NCBI RefSeq assembly: GCF_964340395.1
Contig: NC_135567.1
Coordinates: forward strand, 62,001-126,000
DNA from: Glandiceps talaboti
Lineage: Eukaryota > Hemichordata > Enteropneusta > Spengelidae
Reading direction: 5' to 3'
Length of the DNA: 64,000 nucleotides
The notes below the pieces were generated by a model. The model searched no databases. It was given only the letters and a program-made list of their open reading frames with translations, and was not told the DNA's origin. The position numbers and the translations under genes are program-made. This document shows, piece by piece, positions 1 to 12,274 of the stretch (position 1 is its first letter; each line of letters begins with the position of its first letter).

Positions 1-3000
1 TCCAAAACTGGTGCAAACCGGTCAAAACCGATCAAAACCAGTCAACACAGGTTTAAAACCGGTCAAAACTGATCAAAAATGGTCAAAAGCTGTCGCAAAC
101 CGGTTTAAAACAAGTGAAAACTGGTCAAAACCTGTGCAAACCTGTCAAACCGGTCCAAACCAGTCAAAAATAGGTGCAAACAACTCAAAACCCGTCAAAA
201 CCGATCAAAACTTGTCAAAACCTGTCCAAACCTTTCAAAACCGGTTCAAACCGGTCGAAAACCCATCCAAACTGGTCCAAAACCAGTGCAAACAAGTCAA
301 AACCGATCAAAACCATTCAAAACAGGTTTAAAACCGGTCAAAACTGATCAAAACTGGTCAAAACCTGTCGCAAACCGGTTTAAAACCAGTGAAAACTGGT
401 CAAAACCTGTGCAAACCTGTCAAACCGGTCCAAACCGGTCCAATATAGGTGCAAACAACTCAAAACCCGTCAAAACCGATCAAAACTTGTCAAAACCTGT
501 CAAAACCTTTCAGAAACCGGTCCAAACCGGTCGAAAACCCATCCAAACTGCTCCATAACCAGTGCAAACAAGTCAAAACTGATCAAAACCAGTCAACACC
601 GGTTTAAAACCGATCAAAACTGATCAAATCTGGTGAAAACCTGTCGCAAACCGGTTTAAAACCAGTGAAAACTGGTCAAAACCTGTGCAAACAGGTCAAA
701 CCTCTCCAAACCGGTCAAAAACCTATCCAAACCTGTCCAAAATAGGTGCAAACAACTCAAAACCCGTCAAAACCAGTCAAAACTTGTCCAAACCTGTCCA
801 AACCTGTCCAAACCGGTCCAAACCGGTCCAAAACCAGTGCAAACAAGTCAAAACTGATCAAAACCAGTCAACACCGGTTTAAAACCGGTCAAAACTGATC
901 AAAACTGGTCAAAACCTGTCAAAACCGGTTCAAACCTGTCGAAACCTATCGAAACCAGTCCAAAACTGGTGCAAACAAGTCAAAACCGATCAAAACCAGT
1001 CAACACAGGTTTAAAACCGGTCAAAACTGATCAAAAATGGTCAAAAGCTGTCGCAAACCGGTTTAAAACAAGTGAAAACTGGTCAAAACCTGTGCAAACC
1101 TGTCAAACCGGTCCAAACCAGTCAAAAATAGGTGCAAACAACTCAAAACCCGTCAAAACCGATCAAAACTTGTCCAAACCTGTCCAAACCTTTCAAAACC
1201 GGTCCAAACCGGTCGAAAACCCATCCAAACTGGTCCAAAACCAGTGCAAACAAGTCAAAACCGATCAAAACCAGTCAACACAGGTTTAAAACCGGTCAAA
1301 ACTGATCAAAAGTGGTCAAAACCTGTCGCAAACCGGTTTAAAACAAGTGAAAACTGGTCAAAACCTGTGCAAACCTGTCAAACCGGTCAAAACAGGTCCA
1401 AAATAGGTGCAAACAACTCAAAACCCGTCAAAACCGATCAAAACTTGTCAAAACCTGTCAAAACCTTTCAGAAACCGGTCCAAACCGGTCGAAAACCCAT
1501 CCAAACTGGTCAAAAACCAGTGCAAACAATTCAAAACTGATCAAAATCAGTCAACACTGGTTTAAAACCGGTCAAAACTGATCAAAACTGGTCAAAACCT
1601 GTCAAAACCGGTTCAAACCTGTCGAAACCTATCGAAACCAGTCCAAAACTGGTGCAAACAAGTCAAAACCGATCAAAACCAGTCAACACAGGTTTAAAAC
1701 CGGTCAAAACTGATCAAAAATGGTCAAAAGCTGTCGCAAACCGGTTTAAAACAAGTGAAAACTGGTCAAAACCTGTGCAAACCTGTCAAACCGGTCCAAA
1801 CCAGTCAAAAATAGGTGCAAACAACTCAAAACCCGTCAAAACCGATCAAAACTTGTCAAAACCTGTCCAAACCTTTCAAAACCGGTTCAAACCGGTCGAA
1901 AACCCATCCAAACTGGTCCAAAACCAGTGCAAACAAGTCAAAACCGATCAAAACCAGTCAAAACAGGTTTAAAACCGGTCAAAACTGATCAAAACTGGTC
2001 AAAACCTGTCGCAAACCGGTTTAAAACCAGTGAAAACTGGTCAAAACCTGTGCAAACCTGTCAAACCGGTCCAAACCGGTCCAATATAGGTGCAAACAAC
2101 TCAAAACCCGTCAAAACCGATCAAAACTTGTCAAAACCTGTCAAAACCTTTCAGAAACCGGTCCAAACCGGTCGAAAACCCATCCAAACTGCTCCATAAC
2201 CAGTGCAAACAAGTGAAAACTGATCAAAACCAGTCAACACCGGTTTAAAACCGATCAAAACTGATCAAATCTGGTGAAAACCTGTCGCAAACCGGTTTAA
2301 AACCAGTGAAAACTGGTCAAAACCTGTGCAAACAGGTCAAACCTCTCCAAACCGGTCAAAAACCTATCAAAACCTGTCCAAAATAGGTGCAAACAACTCA
2401 AAACCCGTCAAAACCAGTCAAAACTTGTCCAAACCTGTCCAAACCTGTCCAAACCGGTCCAAACCGGTCCAAAACCAGTGCAAACAAGTCAAAACTGATC
2501 AAAACCAGTCAACACCGGTTTAAAACCGGTCAAAACTGATCAAAACTGGTCAAAACCTGTCAAAACCGGTTCAAACCTGTCGAAACCTATCGAAACCAGT
2601 CCAAAACTGGTGCAAACAAGTCAAAACCGATCAAAACCAGTCAACACAGGTTTAAAACCGGTCAAAACTGATCAAAAATGGTCAAAAGCTGTCGCAAACC
2701 GGTTTAAAACAAGTGAAAACTGGTCAAAACCTGTGCAAACCTGTCAAACCGGTCCAAACCAGTCAAAAATAGGTGCAAACAACTCAAAACCCGTCAAAAC
2801 CGATCAAAACTTGTCCAAACCTGTCCAAACCTTTCAAAACCGGTCCAAACCGGTCGAAAACCCATCCAAACTGGTCCAAAACCAGTGCAAACAAGTCAAA
2901 ACCGATCAAAACCAGTCAACACAGGTTTAAAACCGGTCAAAACTGATCAAAAGTGGTCAAAACCTGTCGCAAACCGGTTTAAAACAAGTGAAAACTGGTC

Positions 3001-6000
3001 AAAACCTGTGCAAACCTGTCAAACCGGTCAAAACAGGTCCAAAATAGGTGCAAACAACTCAAAACCCGTCAAAACCGATCAAAACTTGTCAAAACCTGTC
3101 AAAACCTTTCAGAAACCGGTCCAAACCGGTCGAAAACACATCCAAACTGGTCAAAAACCAGTGCAAACAATTCAAAACTGATCAAAATCAGTCAACACTG
3201 GTTTAAAACCGGTCAAAACTGATCAAAACTGGTCAAAACCTGTCAAAACCGGTTCAAACCTGTCGAAACCTATCGAAACCAGTCCAAAACTGGTGCAAAC
3301 AAGTCAAAACCGATCAAAACCAGTCAACACAGGTTTAAAACCGGTCAAAACTGATCAAAAATGGTCAAAAGCTGTCGCAAACCGGTTTAAAACAAGTGAA
3401 AACTGGTCAAAACCTGTGCAAACCTGTCAAACCGGTCCAAACCAGTCAAAAATAGGTGCAAACAACTCAAAACCCGTCAAAACCGATCAAAACTTGTCAA
3501 AACCTGTCCAAACCTTTCAAAACCGGTTCAAACCGGTCGAAAACCCATCCAAACTGGTCCAAAACCAGTGCAAACAAGTCAAAACCGATCAAAACCAGTC
3601 AAAACAGGTTTAAAACCGGTCAAAACTGATCAAAACTGGTCAAAACCTGTCGCAAACCGGTTTAAAACCAGTGAAAACTGGTCAAAACCTGTGCAAACCT
3701 GTCAAACCGGTCCAAACCGGTCCAATATAGGTGCAAACAACTCAAAACCCGTCAAAACCGATCAAAACTTGTCAAAACCTGTCAAAACCTTTCAGAAACC
3801 GGTCCAAACCGGTCGAAAACCAATCCAAACTGGTCAAAAACCAGTGCAAACAAGTGAAAACTGATCAAAATCAGTCAACACTGGTTTAAAACCGGTCAAA
3901 ACTGATCAAAACTGGTCAAAACCTGTCAAAACCGGTTCAAACCTGTCGAAACCTATCGAAACCAGTCCAAAACTGGTGCAAACAAGTCAAAACCGATCAA
4001 AACCAGTCAACACAGGTTTAAAACCGGTCAAAACTGATCAAAACTGGTCAAAACCTGTCGCAAACCGGTTTGAAACCAGTGAAAACTTGTCAAAACCTGT
4101 GCAAACCTGTCAAACCGGTAAAAAATAGGTGCAAACAACTCAAAACCCGTCAAAACCGATCAAAACTTGTCAAAACCAGTCAAAACCTTTCAAAACCGGT
4201 CCAAACCGGTCGAAAACCAGTGCAAACAAGTCAAAACTGATCAAAACCAGTCAACACTGGTTTTAAACCAGTCAAAACTGATCAAAACTGGTCAAAACCT
4301 GTGCAAACATATCAAAACCGGTCCAAAACCTGTCCAAACCGGTCCAAACCTGTCCAAAACCATTCCAAACCGGTCACAACCTGTCCAAACCGATCCAAAA
4401 CCATTGCAAACAAGACAAAAAAGATCAAAACCTGTCCATACCGGTTTTAAACCAGTCAAATCCGATCATAATTAGTTAATACATAAACAATACTGTCAAA
4501 ACCCGACCAAACCGCAAACCGGTCGACACCTGTCCAAACCTGTTCTGTACAGGTTTAAATGAGTCAAAACCTGTGCAAACCTGTCCAAACGGTCCAAACC
4601 GGTCGATAACCTATCCAAGGCGGACCAAAACTGGTGAAAATGAGTCAATACTGGTCAAAACCTGTCAAAACTGATTCAAACTTGTCGAAACCTATCGAAA
4701 CCAGTCCAAAACTGGTGAAAACAAGTCAAAACCAGTCAACACCGGTTTAAAACCAGTCAAACCTGATCAAAACTGGTCAAAACCTGTCGCAAACCGGTTT
4801 AAAACCAGTGAAAACTGGTCAAAACCTGTGCAAACCTGTCAAACCGGTCCAAACCGGTCAAAAACCTATCCAAACCTGTCCAAAATAGGTGCAAACAACT
4901 CAAAACCCGTCAAAACCAGTCAAAACTTGTCCAAACCTGTCCAAACCTGTCCAAACCGGTCCAAACCGGTCGAAAACCTATCCAAACCTGTCCAAAACCA
5001 GTGCAAACAAGTCAAAACTGATCAAAACCAGTCAACACCGGTTTAAAACCGGTCAAAACTGATCAAAACTGGTCAAAACCTGTCAAAACCGGTTCAAACC
5101 TGTCGAAACCTGTGCAAACCTGTCAAACCGGTCCAAACCGGTCAAAAATAGGTGCAAACAACTCAAAACCCGTCAAAACCGATCAAAACTTGTCCAAACC
5201 TGTCCAAACCTTTCAAAACCGGTCCAAACCGGTCGAAAACCAATCCAAACTGGTCAAAAACCAGTGCAAACAAGTGAAAACTGATCAAAATCAGTCAACA
5301 CTGGTTTAAAACCGGTCAAAACTGATCAAAACTGGTCAAAACCTGTCAAAACCGGTTCAAACCTGTCGAAACCTATCGAAACCAGTCCAAAACTGGTGCA
5401 AACAAGTCAAAACCGATCAAAACCAGTCAACACAGGTTTAAAACCGGTCAAAACTGATCAAAACTGGTCAAAACCTGTCGCAAACCGGTTTGAAACCAGT
5501 GAAAACTTGTCAAAACCTGTGCAAACCTGTCAAACCGGTAAAAAATAGGTGCAAACAACTCAAAACCCGTCAAAACCGATCAAAACTTGTCAAAACCAGT
5601 CAAAACCTTTCAAAACCGGTCCAAACCGGTCGAAAACCAGTGCAAACAAGTCAAAACTGATCAAAACCAGTCAACACTGGTTTTAAACCAGTCAAAACTG
5701 ATCAAAACTGGTCAAAACCTGTGCAAACATATCAAAACCGGTCCAAAACCTGTCCAAACCGGTCCAAACCTGTCCAAAACCATTCCAAACCGGTCACAAC
5801 CTGTCCAAACCGATCCAAAACCATTGCAAACAAGACAAAAAAGATCAAAACCTGTCCATACCGGTTTTAAACCAGTCAAATCCGATCATAATTAGTTAAT
5901 ACATAAACAATACTGTCAAAACCCGACCAAACCGCAAACCGGTCGACACCTGTCCAAACCTGTTCTGTACAGGTTTAAATGAGTCAAAACCTGTGCAAAC

Positions 6001-8236
6001 CTGTCCAAACGGTCCAAACCGGTCGATAACCTATCCAAGGCGGACCAAAACTGGTGAAAATGAGTCAATACTGGTCAAAACCTGTCAAAACTGATTCAAA
6101 CTTGTCGAAACCTATCGAAACCAGTCCAAAACTGGTGAAAACAAGTCAAAACCAGTCAACACCGGTTTAAAACCAGTCAAACCTGATCAAAACTGGTCAA
6201 AACCTGTCGCAAACCGGTTTAAAACCAGTGAAAACTGGTCAAAACCTGTGCAAACCTGTCAAACCGGTCCAAACCGGTCAAAAACCTATCCAAACCTGTC
6301 CAAAATAGGTGCAAACAACTCAAAACCCGTCAAAACCAGTCAAAACTTGTCCAAACCTGTCCAAACCTGTCCAAACCGGTCCAAACCGGTCGAAAACCTA
6401 TCCAAACCTGTCCAAAACCAGTGCAAACAAGTCAAAACTGATCAAAACCAGTCAACACCGGTTTAAAACCGGTCAAAACTGATCAAAACTGGTCAAAACC
6501 TGTCAAAACCGGTTCAAACCTGTCGAAACCTGTGCAAACCTGTCAAACCGGTCCAAACCGGTCAAAAATAGGTGCAAACAACTCAAAACCCGTCAAAACC
6601 GATCAAAACTTGTCCAAACCTGTCCAAACCTTTCAAAACCGGTCCAAACCGGTCGAAAACCCATCCAAACTGGTCCAAAACCAGTGCAAACAAGTCAAAA
6701 CTGATCAAAACCAGTCAACACCGGTTTAAAACCAGTCAAAACTGATCAAAACTGGTCAAAACCTGTCCAAACCGGTCTAAACTAGTCAAAAACCTTTCCA
6801 ACCCTGTCAAAACCTGTCCAAAGTGGCCGAAAACATATCCAAACTGGACCGAAACTGGTGCACATGAGTCAAAACTCCGCAAAACCTGTCGCAAACCAGT
6901 CAAAACTGGTCAAAACCTCTCCAAACCTGTCAAAACTGGTCTAAATGGGTCGAAAAACTGTCAAAACAGGTCAAACCCTGTCAAAACCAGTCCAAACCTA
7001 TCCAAAACCATTTTTAAACCGGTCAAAACCTATCCAAAACGATCGAAAACCAAGTGAAAACTGGTCAAAACTGGTCCAAACCTGTCAAAACCTGTCAAAA
7101 CTGGTCTAAATGGGTTCAAACTGTCAAAACTGGTCAAAACTGGTCAAAACCAGTCAAAACCTGTCCAAGACCATTCAAAACCCTGTCAAAACCAGTCAAA
7201 ACCTATCCAAAACCATTTTTAAACCGGTCAAAACCTATCCAAAACGATCGAAAACCAAGTGAAAACTGGTCAAAACTGGTCAAACCTGTCCAAACCTATC
7301 CAAAACCATTTTCAAACCAGTTAAAACTGATCCAAAACGGTCCAAACCGGTTGAAAACCCAGTCATAACCTGTCAAAACCGGTCAAAACTGGTCAAATCC
7401 GGTCCAAAACCAATGCAACCAAGTCAAAACCGATCAAAACCTGTGCAAACCTGTGCAAACCTGTCCAAAACAATTCCAAACCAGTCAAAACCTTTCCGAA
7501 CCAGTCCAAAACCGATGTAAATGAGTCAAAACCAGTAAAAACCAGTCAACACTGGTTTTAAACCGGTCAAAACAGATCAAAACTGGTCAAAACCTGTGCA
7601 AACATATCAAAACCGGTCCAAAACCTGTCCAAACCGTTCCAAACCTGTCCAAAACCATTCCAAACCGGTCACAACCTGTCCAAACCGGTCCAAAACCATT
7701 GCAAACAAGACAAAAAAGGTCAAAACCTGTCCATACCGGGTTTAAACCAGTCAAATCCGATCATAATTAGTTAAAACATATACTGTCAAAACCCGACCAA
7801 ACCGCAAACCGGTCGACACCTATGCAAACCTGTTCTGTACAGGTTTAAATGAATCAAAACCTGTGCAAACCTGTCCAAACGGTCCAAACCGGTCGATAAC
7901 CTATCCAAGGCGGACCAAAACTGGTGAAAATGAGTCAATACCGGTCAAAACCTTCCAAATTGGTTATAAACAGGTGAAAACAGATCAAAACTGGTCAAAA
8001 CCTGTCAAAAGCTGTCCAAACTAGTCGAAAACCTGTCCAACCCGGTCAAAACCTGTCCAACCTGGCCGAAAACCTGTCCAAACTGGACCGAAACTGGTAC
8101 AAACGAGTCAAAACTGGTCAAAGCGTGTCAAAACCGGTCTAAAACTGGTGCAAATGAGGCAAAACTCCTCAAAACCTATCGCAAACCGGTTTAAAACAGG
8201 TCAAAACCGATCAAAACAGGTCAAAACCTGTGCAAA
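1..8236. repeat. 10-bp degenerate satellite, array 1, with 1641-bp and 1420-bp higher-order repeats
   Basis: Units are about 10 bp of the form TCAAAACCGG, TCAAAACTGA or TCCAAACCTG, repeated for over 8 kb with the A-rich strand on plus. Superimposed on this is a higher-order repeat of 1641 bp: landmarks at 11, 286, 685 and 1244 recur at 1652, 1927, 2326 and 2885, and some again at 3293 and 3568. The 1641-bp unit splits into 958 and 683 bp sub-blocks. A second higher-order repeat of 1420 bp duplicates 4167-5586 almost exactly at 5587-7006. A diverged partial third copy lies at about 7545-7955. Open frames of 65-106 codons here, rich in Lys, Pro, Val, Gln and Thr, are artefacts of the 10-bp period (30 bp = 10 codons) and show no coding signal. 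The array runs off the left edge. Confidence 0.95.
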
Positions 8237-8543
8237 CTTTTAGTAATCACGTCGGAAACACTTACTGAGGAGATGGGATTTTTTTTCTTTTTTGATAGCA
8301 TCATGTTAACATAAGATACATAATGTGTGAAAATATTGGGCGAAAAGGTTGATGGCAACATACGAAATTCATTACTTTTTCAACTTTTTTAACTTTCTGT
8401 GTTAAACCTATAGGAAATTGTTTTTTTTGTAAAAATCTTCGCTTTTATCCACTTTTTGTAGGATATTTTCTCACTAAAGTAGTTAGACAAAGTAAGCGAC
8501 AAGATTCATTTCAAAAATTGCAAAGTTTTCCTTAACTTCTTAG

Positions 8544-9450
8544 CTACAAATACACATACACTTTCATTTCAAACATGCTGACAAAGACTGAAATATTGAT
8601 AACGAAATGAAATTTAAAAAAAAAACGAAGTGCGATAAACATGGGATTCGATTTCTAAATAAAGCAGTTATTATCTCATAAACAGGACCACTTTCGAACC
8701 TGCCCTAGTATGTACTTATCCCACCAGAGGCCTTTCTCCGGGGGCATTTTTTTCGGGGGGGGGGGGTTGCCTTAGAACCGTCATTATTATGTTAAAGAGA
8801 ACAACATAGTGTGACGAACTCGTTGAAAGTACACGAAAAACTCTGATATTTAACACCTAATAAAACACTAGAATAGATTGCCTACGAAAGCTAATAAGTG
8901 GTAGCGTTAGCAAGCCTTCGATAAGCGTGAAAAACCCGCTCCGTCACACCAAGCTGTTCGATTGACCTTGTGTATGGCAGAACATACACTATAAAATTGA
9001 GTACAGACACATTCGCCAATGCCAGCGTCTCTAGACCATGGCACAACCCAAGAAACCTGAAATATCACGACCAACTCGTGAAAACACACGACCCAACCTA
9101 ACGCATACAAGAAAACGTTTCCCTAAAGGAAGAAGTGGGTTTTAACAGAAAAGAAGAGAAAATGACGGTAAACCAAGAGATTATGTCAAGAGCGTATTTG
9201 ACACGATGTTGACTACACGGTGTCCAGCAAGAGAGAGAGAGAGCATGGAAGAAAAGTGTTGCTATAGCTACCTGACCATGTGACCAAGACTCCACCCCTC
9301 AGCAACTGACTGGCATATGAAAAGTGTGTTTCTAATAAAACACGGGATATCTAGACCTGAAATACAGGGGAAAATCCGACTTTCTCCAGTAAGGTACTGA
9401 GACGAGCCAAATACAGGCACCCGGGGGCGTGACACCCACAAGCTTTCCGC
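8544..9450. other. Unique interior of the composite, no gene seen
   Basis: This stretch is AT-moderate with a G-tract near 8755-8766 and a short GA run near 9232-9243. Minus-strand frames of 65-67 codons at 8907-9295 have no recognisable domain. I treat them as chance ORFs. Confidence 0.5.
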
Positions 9451-9783
9451 AACAATAGCTATCTGTTACTGTAGTTATCCCGGACAATATCTGTTACTAT
9501 AGTTATCCCGGACAATGCCTGTTACTATAGTTATCCCGGACAATGCCTGTTACTATAGTTATCCCGGACAATGCCTGTTGCTATAGTTATCCCGGACAAT
9601 GCCTGTTACTATAGTTATCCCGGACAATGCCTGTTACTATAGTTATCCCGGACAATGCCTGTTACTATAGTTATCCCGGACAATGCCTGTTACTATAGTT
9701 ATCCCGGACAATGCCTGTTACTATAGTTATCCCGGACAATGCCTGTTACTATAGTTATCCCGGACAATGCCTGTTACTGTTAC
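9451..9783. repeat. 28-bp minisatellite, about 12 copies
   Basis: The unit contains CCTGTTACTATAGTTATCC then CGGACAATG. Copies are almost identical from about 9500 on, and the first two are more diverged. A related block with GTGACAAT in place of CGGACAAT lies at 11466-11582, at the other end of the composite. Confidence 0.93.
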
Positions 9784-9784
9784 A

Positions 9785-11350
9785 GCATTAAATCTCCCAA
9801 TACTAGAATTCGTACAACTCTAGAATGTATTAAATGTATTAAATGCAAGGTCCCGTACCGCCTCCCGATACTAGAATGTATTTCGTGCAACTTTAGAATG
9901 TATTAAATGTATTAAATGCAAGGTCCCGTACCGCCTCCCGATACTAGAATGTATTTCGTGCAACTTTAGAATATATTAAATGTATTAAATGAAAGGTGCC
10001 GTACCGTTTCCCGATACTAGAATGTATTAAATGTATTAAATGTATTAAATGCAAGGTCCCGTACCCCCTCCCGATACTAGAATGTATTTCGTGCAACTTT
10101 AGAATGTATTAAATGTATTAAATGCAAGGTCCCGTGCCGCCTCCCGATACTAGAATGTATTTCGTGCAACTTTAGAATGTATTAAATGTATTAAATGCAA
10201 GGTCCCGTACCGCCTCCCGATACTAGAATGTATTTCGTGCAACTTTAGAATGTATTAAATGTATTAAATGCAAGGTCCCGTACCGCCTCCCGACACTAGA
10301 ATGTATTTCGTGCAACTTTAGAATGTATTAAATGTATTAAATGAAAGGTGCCGTACCGTTTCCCGATACTAGAATGTATTAAATGTATTAAATGTATTAA
10401 ATGCAAGGTCCCGTACCGCCTCCCGATACTAGAATGTATTTCGTGCAACTTTAGAATGTATTAAATGTATTAAATGAAAGGTGCCGTACCGTTTCCCGAT
10501 ACTAGAATGTATTAAATGTATTAAATGTATTAAATGCAAGGTCCCGTACCGCCTCCCGATACTAGAATGTATTTCGTGCAACTTTAGAATGTATTAAATG
10601 TATTAAATGCAAGGTCCCGTACCGCCTCCCGATACTAGAATGTATTTCGTGCAACTTTAGAATGTATTAAATGTATTAAATGAAAGGTGCCGTACCGTTT
10701 CCCGATACTAGAATGTATTAAATGTATTAAATGTATTAAATGCAAGGTCCCGTACCGCCTCCCGATACTAGAATGTATTTCGTACAACTCTAGAATGTAT
10801 TAAATGTATTAAATGCAAGGTCCCGTACCGCCTCCCGATACTAGAATGTATTTCGTGCAACTTTAGAATGTATTAAATGTATTAAATGCAAGGTCCCGTA
10901 CCGCCTCCCGATACTAGAATGTATTTCGTGCAACTTTAGAATGTATTAAATGTATTAAATGCAAGGTCCCTTACCGCCTCCCGATACTAGAATGTATTTC
11001 GTGCAACTTTAGAATGTATTAAATGTATTAAATGCAAGGTGCCGTACCGTCTCCCGATACTAGAATGTATTAAATGTTTTAAATACAAGGTCCCGTACAG
11101 TCTCCCGATACTAGAATATATTTCGTGCACCTCTAGAATGTATTAAATGAAAGCTACCCAGACCATCGCCGAGAAATAGAATATATTTCGTGCACCTATA
11201 GAATGTATTAAATGTATTAAATGCAAGCTACCCTACCCGGACCATCGCAGAGTCATAGAATGTATTTCGGGCAAATCTAGAATGTATTAAATGCATTTAT
11301 TACAAGCTCCCTGGACCGTCCGCCCGATCTTAGAATGTATTTCGTGTAGT
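9785..11350. repeat. 73-bp minisatellite, about 21 copies
   Basis: Each unit holds two or three GTATTAAAT words, then GCAAGGTCCCGTACCGCC, TCCCGATACTAGAAT and GTATTTCGTGCAAC. A variant subtype (GAAAGGTGCCGTACCG, TTTCCCG) lacks the TTTCGTGCAAC segment and recurs at about 9990, 10345, 10475 and 10680. Copies decay from about 11050 to the right. Confidence 0.92.
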
Positions 11351-11465
11351 CAAAGAATGTAAAAAAATGATTTCTAACTTCTGTTTTAAAAAAAAATGTA
11401 AAACGTGCATGAGTTAAATGTAAAAAATGTATTTCGTGCAAAATATATGACTTCTGGCCATGGAT

Positions 11466-11582
11466 GCAATACCTGTTACTATAGTTATCTGTGACAATAC
11501 CTGTTACTATAGTTATCTGTGACAATACCTGTTACTGTAGCTATCTCTGACAATACCTGTTACTGTAGTTATCAATGACAAT
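11466..11582. repeat. 28-bp minisatellite, second block, about 4 copies
   Basis: Copies of ACCTGTTACTATAGTTATC with GTGACAAT share the CTGTTACTATAGTTATC core with the block at 9451-9783. The two blocks bracket the 73-mer array. Confidence 0.85.
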
Positions 11583-11759
11583 GTGTACACACGTGCACCG
11601 TCACATGTGTCCACAATTTTTACCAGTTACATTTACTTCCGGGTCATGACACGTCACTAACACGTGACTTGTGGGGATTCCACTTCTGTACGTCTGGGAA
11701 ATCGCTTCTGTCAGAGAAATCGTTTCTGTTGCGGAAATGTCTGACATCGCGGAAATTGC

Positions 11760-11930
11760 TTTGAAACTCTTTCATTGAGAGCGCTGAAATTGCTTTGAAC
11801 TCTATCATTGAGAGTGCTGGAATTGCTTTGAACTCTGTCATTGAGAGCGCTGAAATTGCTTTGAACTCTGTCATTGAGAGCGCTGAAATTGCTTTGAAAC
11901 GCCCAATCATTGAGAGCGCGGAAATGTACC
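11760..11930. repeat. 33-bp minisatellite, about 5 copies
   Basis: The unit is TCATTGAGAGCGCTG then AAATTGCTTTGAACTCTG. Short open frames on both strands over this block are by-products of the 33-bp period. Confidence 0.88.
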
Positions 11931-12274
11931 CCTTGTCTACCGTAGAAAACGTCGGAAAAATTGCGAAGCTGGTACTTTTCTAAGAAATTAAGGAAAACTT
12001 TGGAATTTTTTGTGTTGAATCATGTCGCTTACTTTGTCTAACTGCTTCAGTGAGAAAAAATACCACAAAAATGGATAACAGCGAAGATCTTTACTTAAAA
12101 CCAATTTCCTATAGAAAGTTAAAAAGTTGAAAAAGTAATTAATTTTATATGTTGCCATCAATCTTTTCTCCCAATATTTTCACACATTATGTATCTTATG
12201 TTAACATGATGCTATCAAAAAAGAAAGAGGTCGTACCTCCTCAGTAAGTGTGTTCCCGACGTGACGACTAAAAA

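Larger units (their letters stand above)
8238..12274. mobile_element. Composite element with ~305-bp inverted ends (possible non-autonomous DNA transposon)
   Basis: The left end, 8238-8543, matches the reverse complement of about 11981-12274 over roughly 305 bp with few changes. Shared landmarks are TTTTAGT at the tips, CACGTCGG, CTTACTGAGGAG, TTTTTTGATAGCATCATG and GACAAAGTAAGCGACA. The interior holds a unique stretch (8544-9450), a 28-mer array, a 73-mer array, a second 28-mer block and a 33-mer array, but no transposase-like frame. Paired inverted ends suggest a non-autonomous or foldback-type DNA transposon. I see no clear target-site duplication: the left flank is satellite and the right flank is a C-tract. 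It could instead be a segmental inverted duplication. Confidence 0.6.

Noticed and set aside
1-7368. A family of 65-106-codon Lys/Pro/Val/Gln-rich ORFs
   Set aside because: 10-bp satellite units give a 10-residue period in any stop-free frame. They have no start context and no domain, and they are duplicated exactly with the satellite's higher-order repeat.
8907-9295. Two overlapping 65-67-codon minus frames
   Set aside because: No recognisable domain, no splice-flanked structure, and they lie inside the composite repeat.
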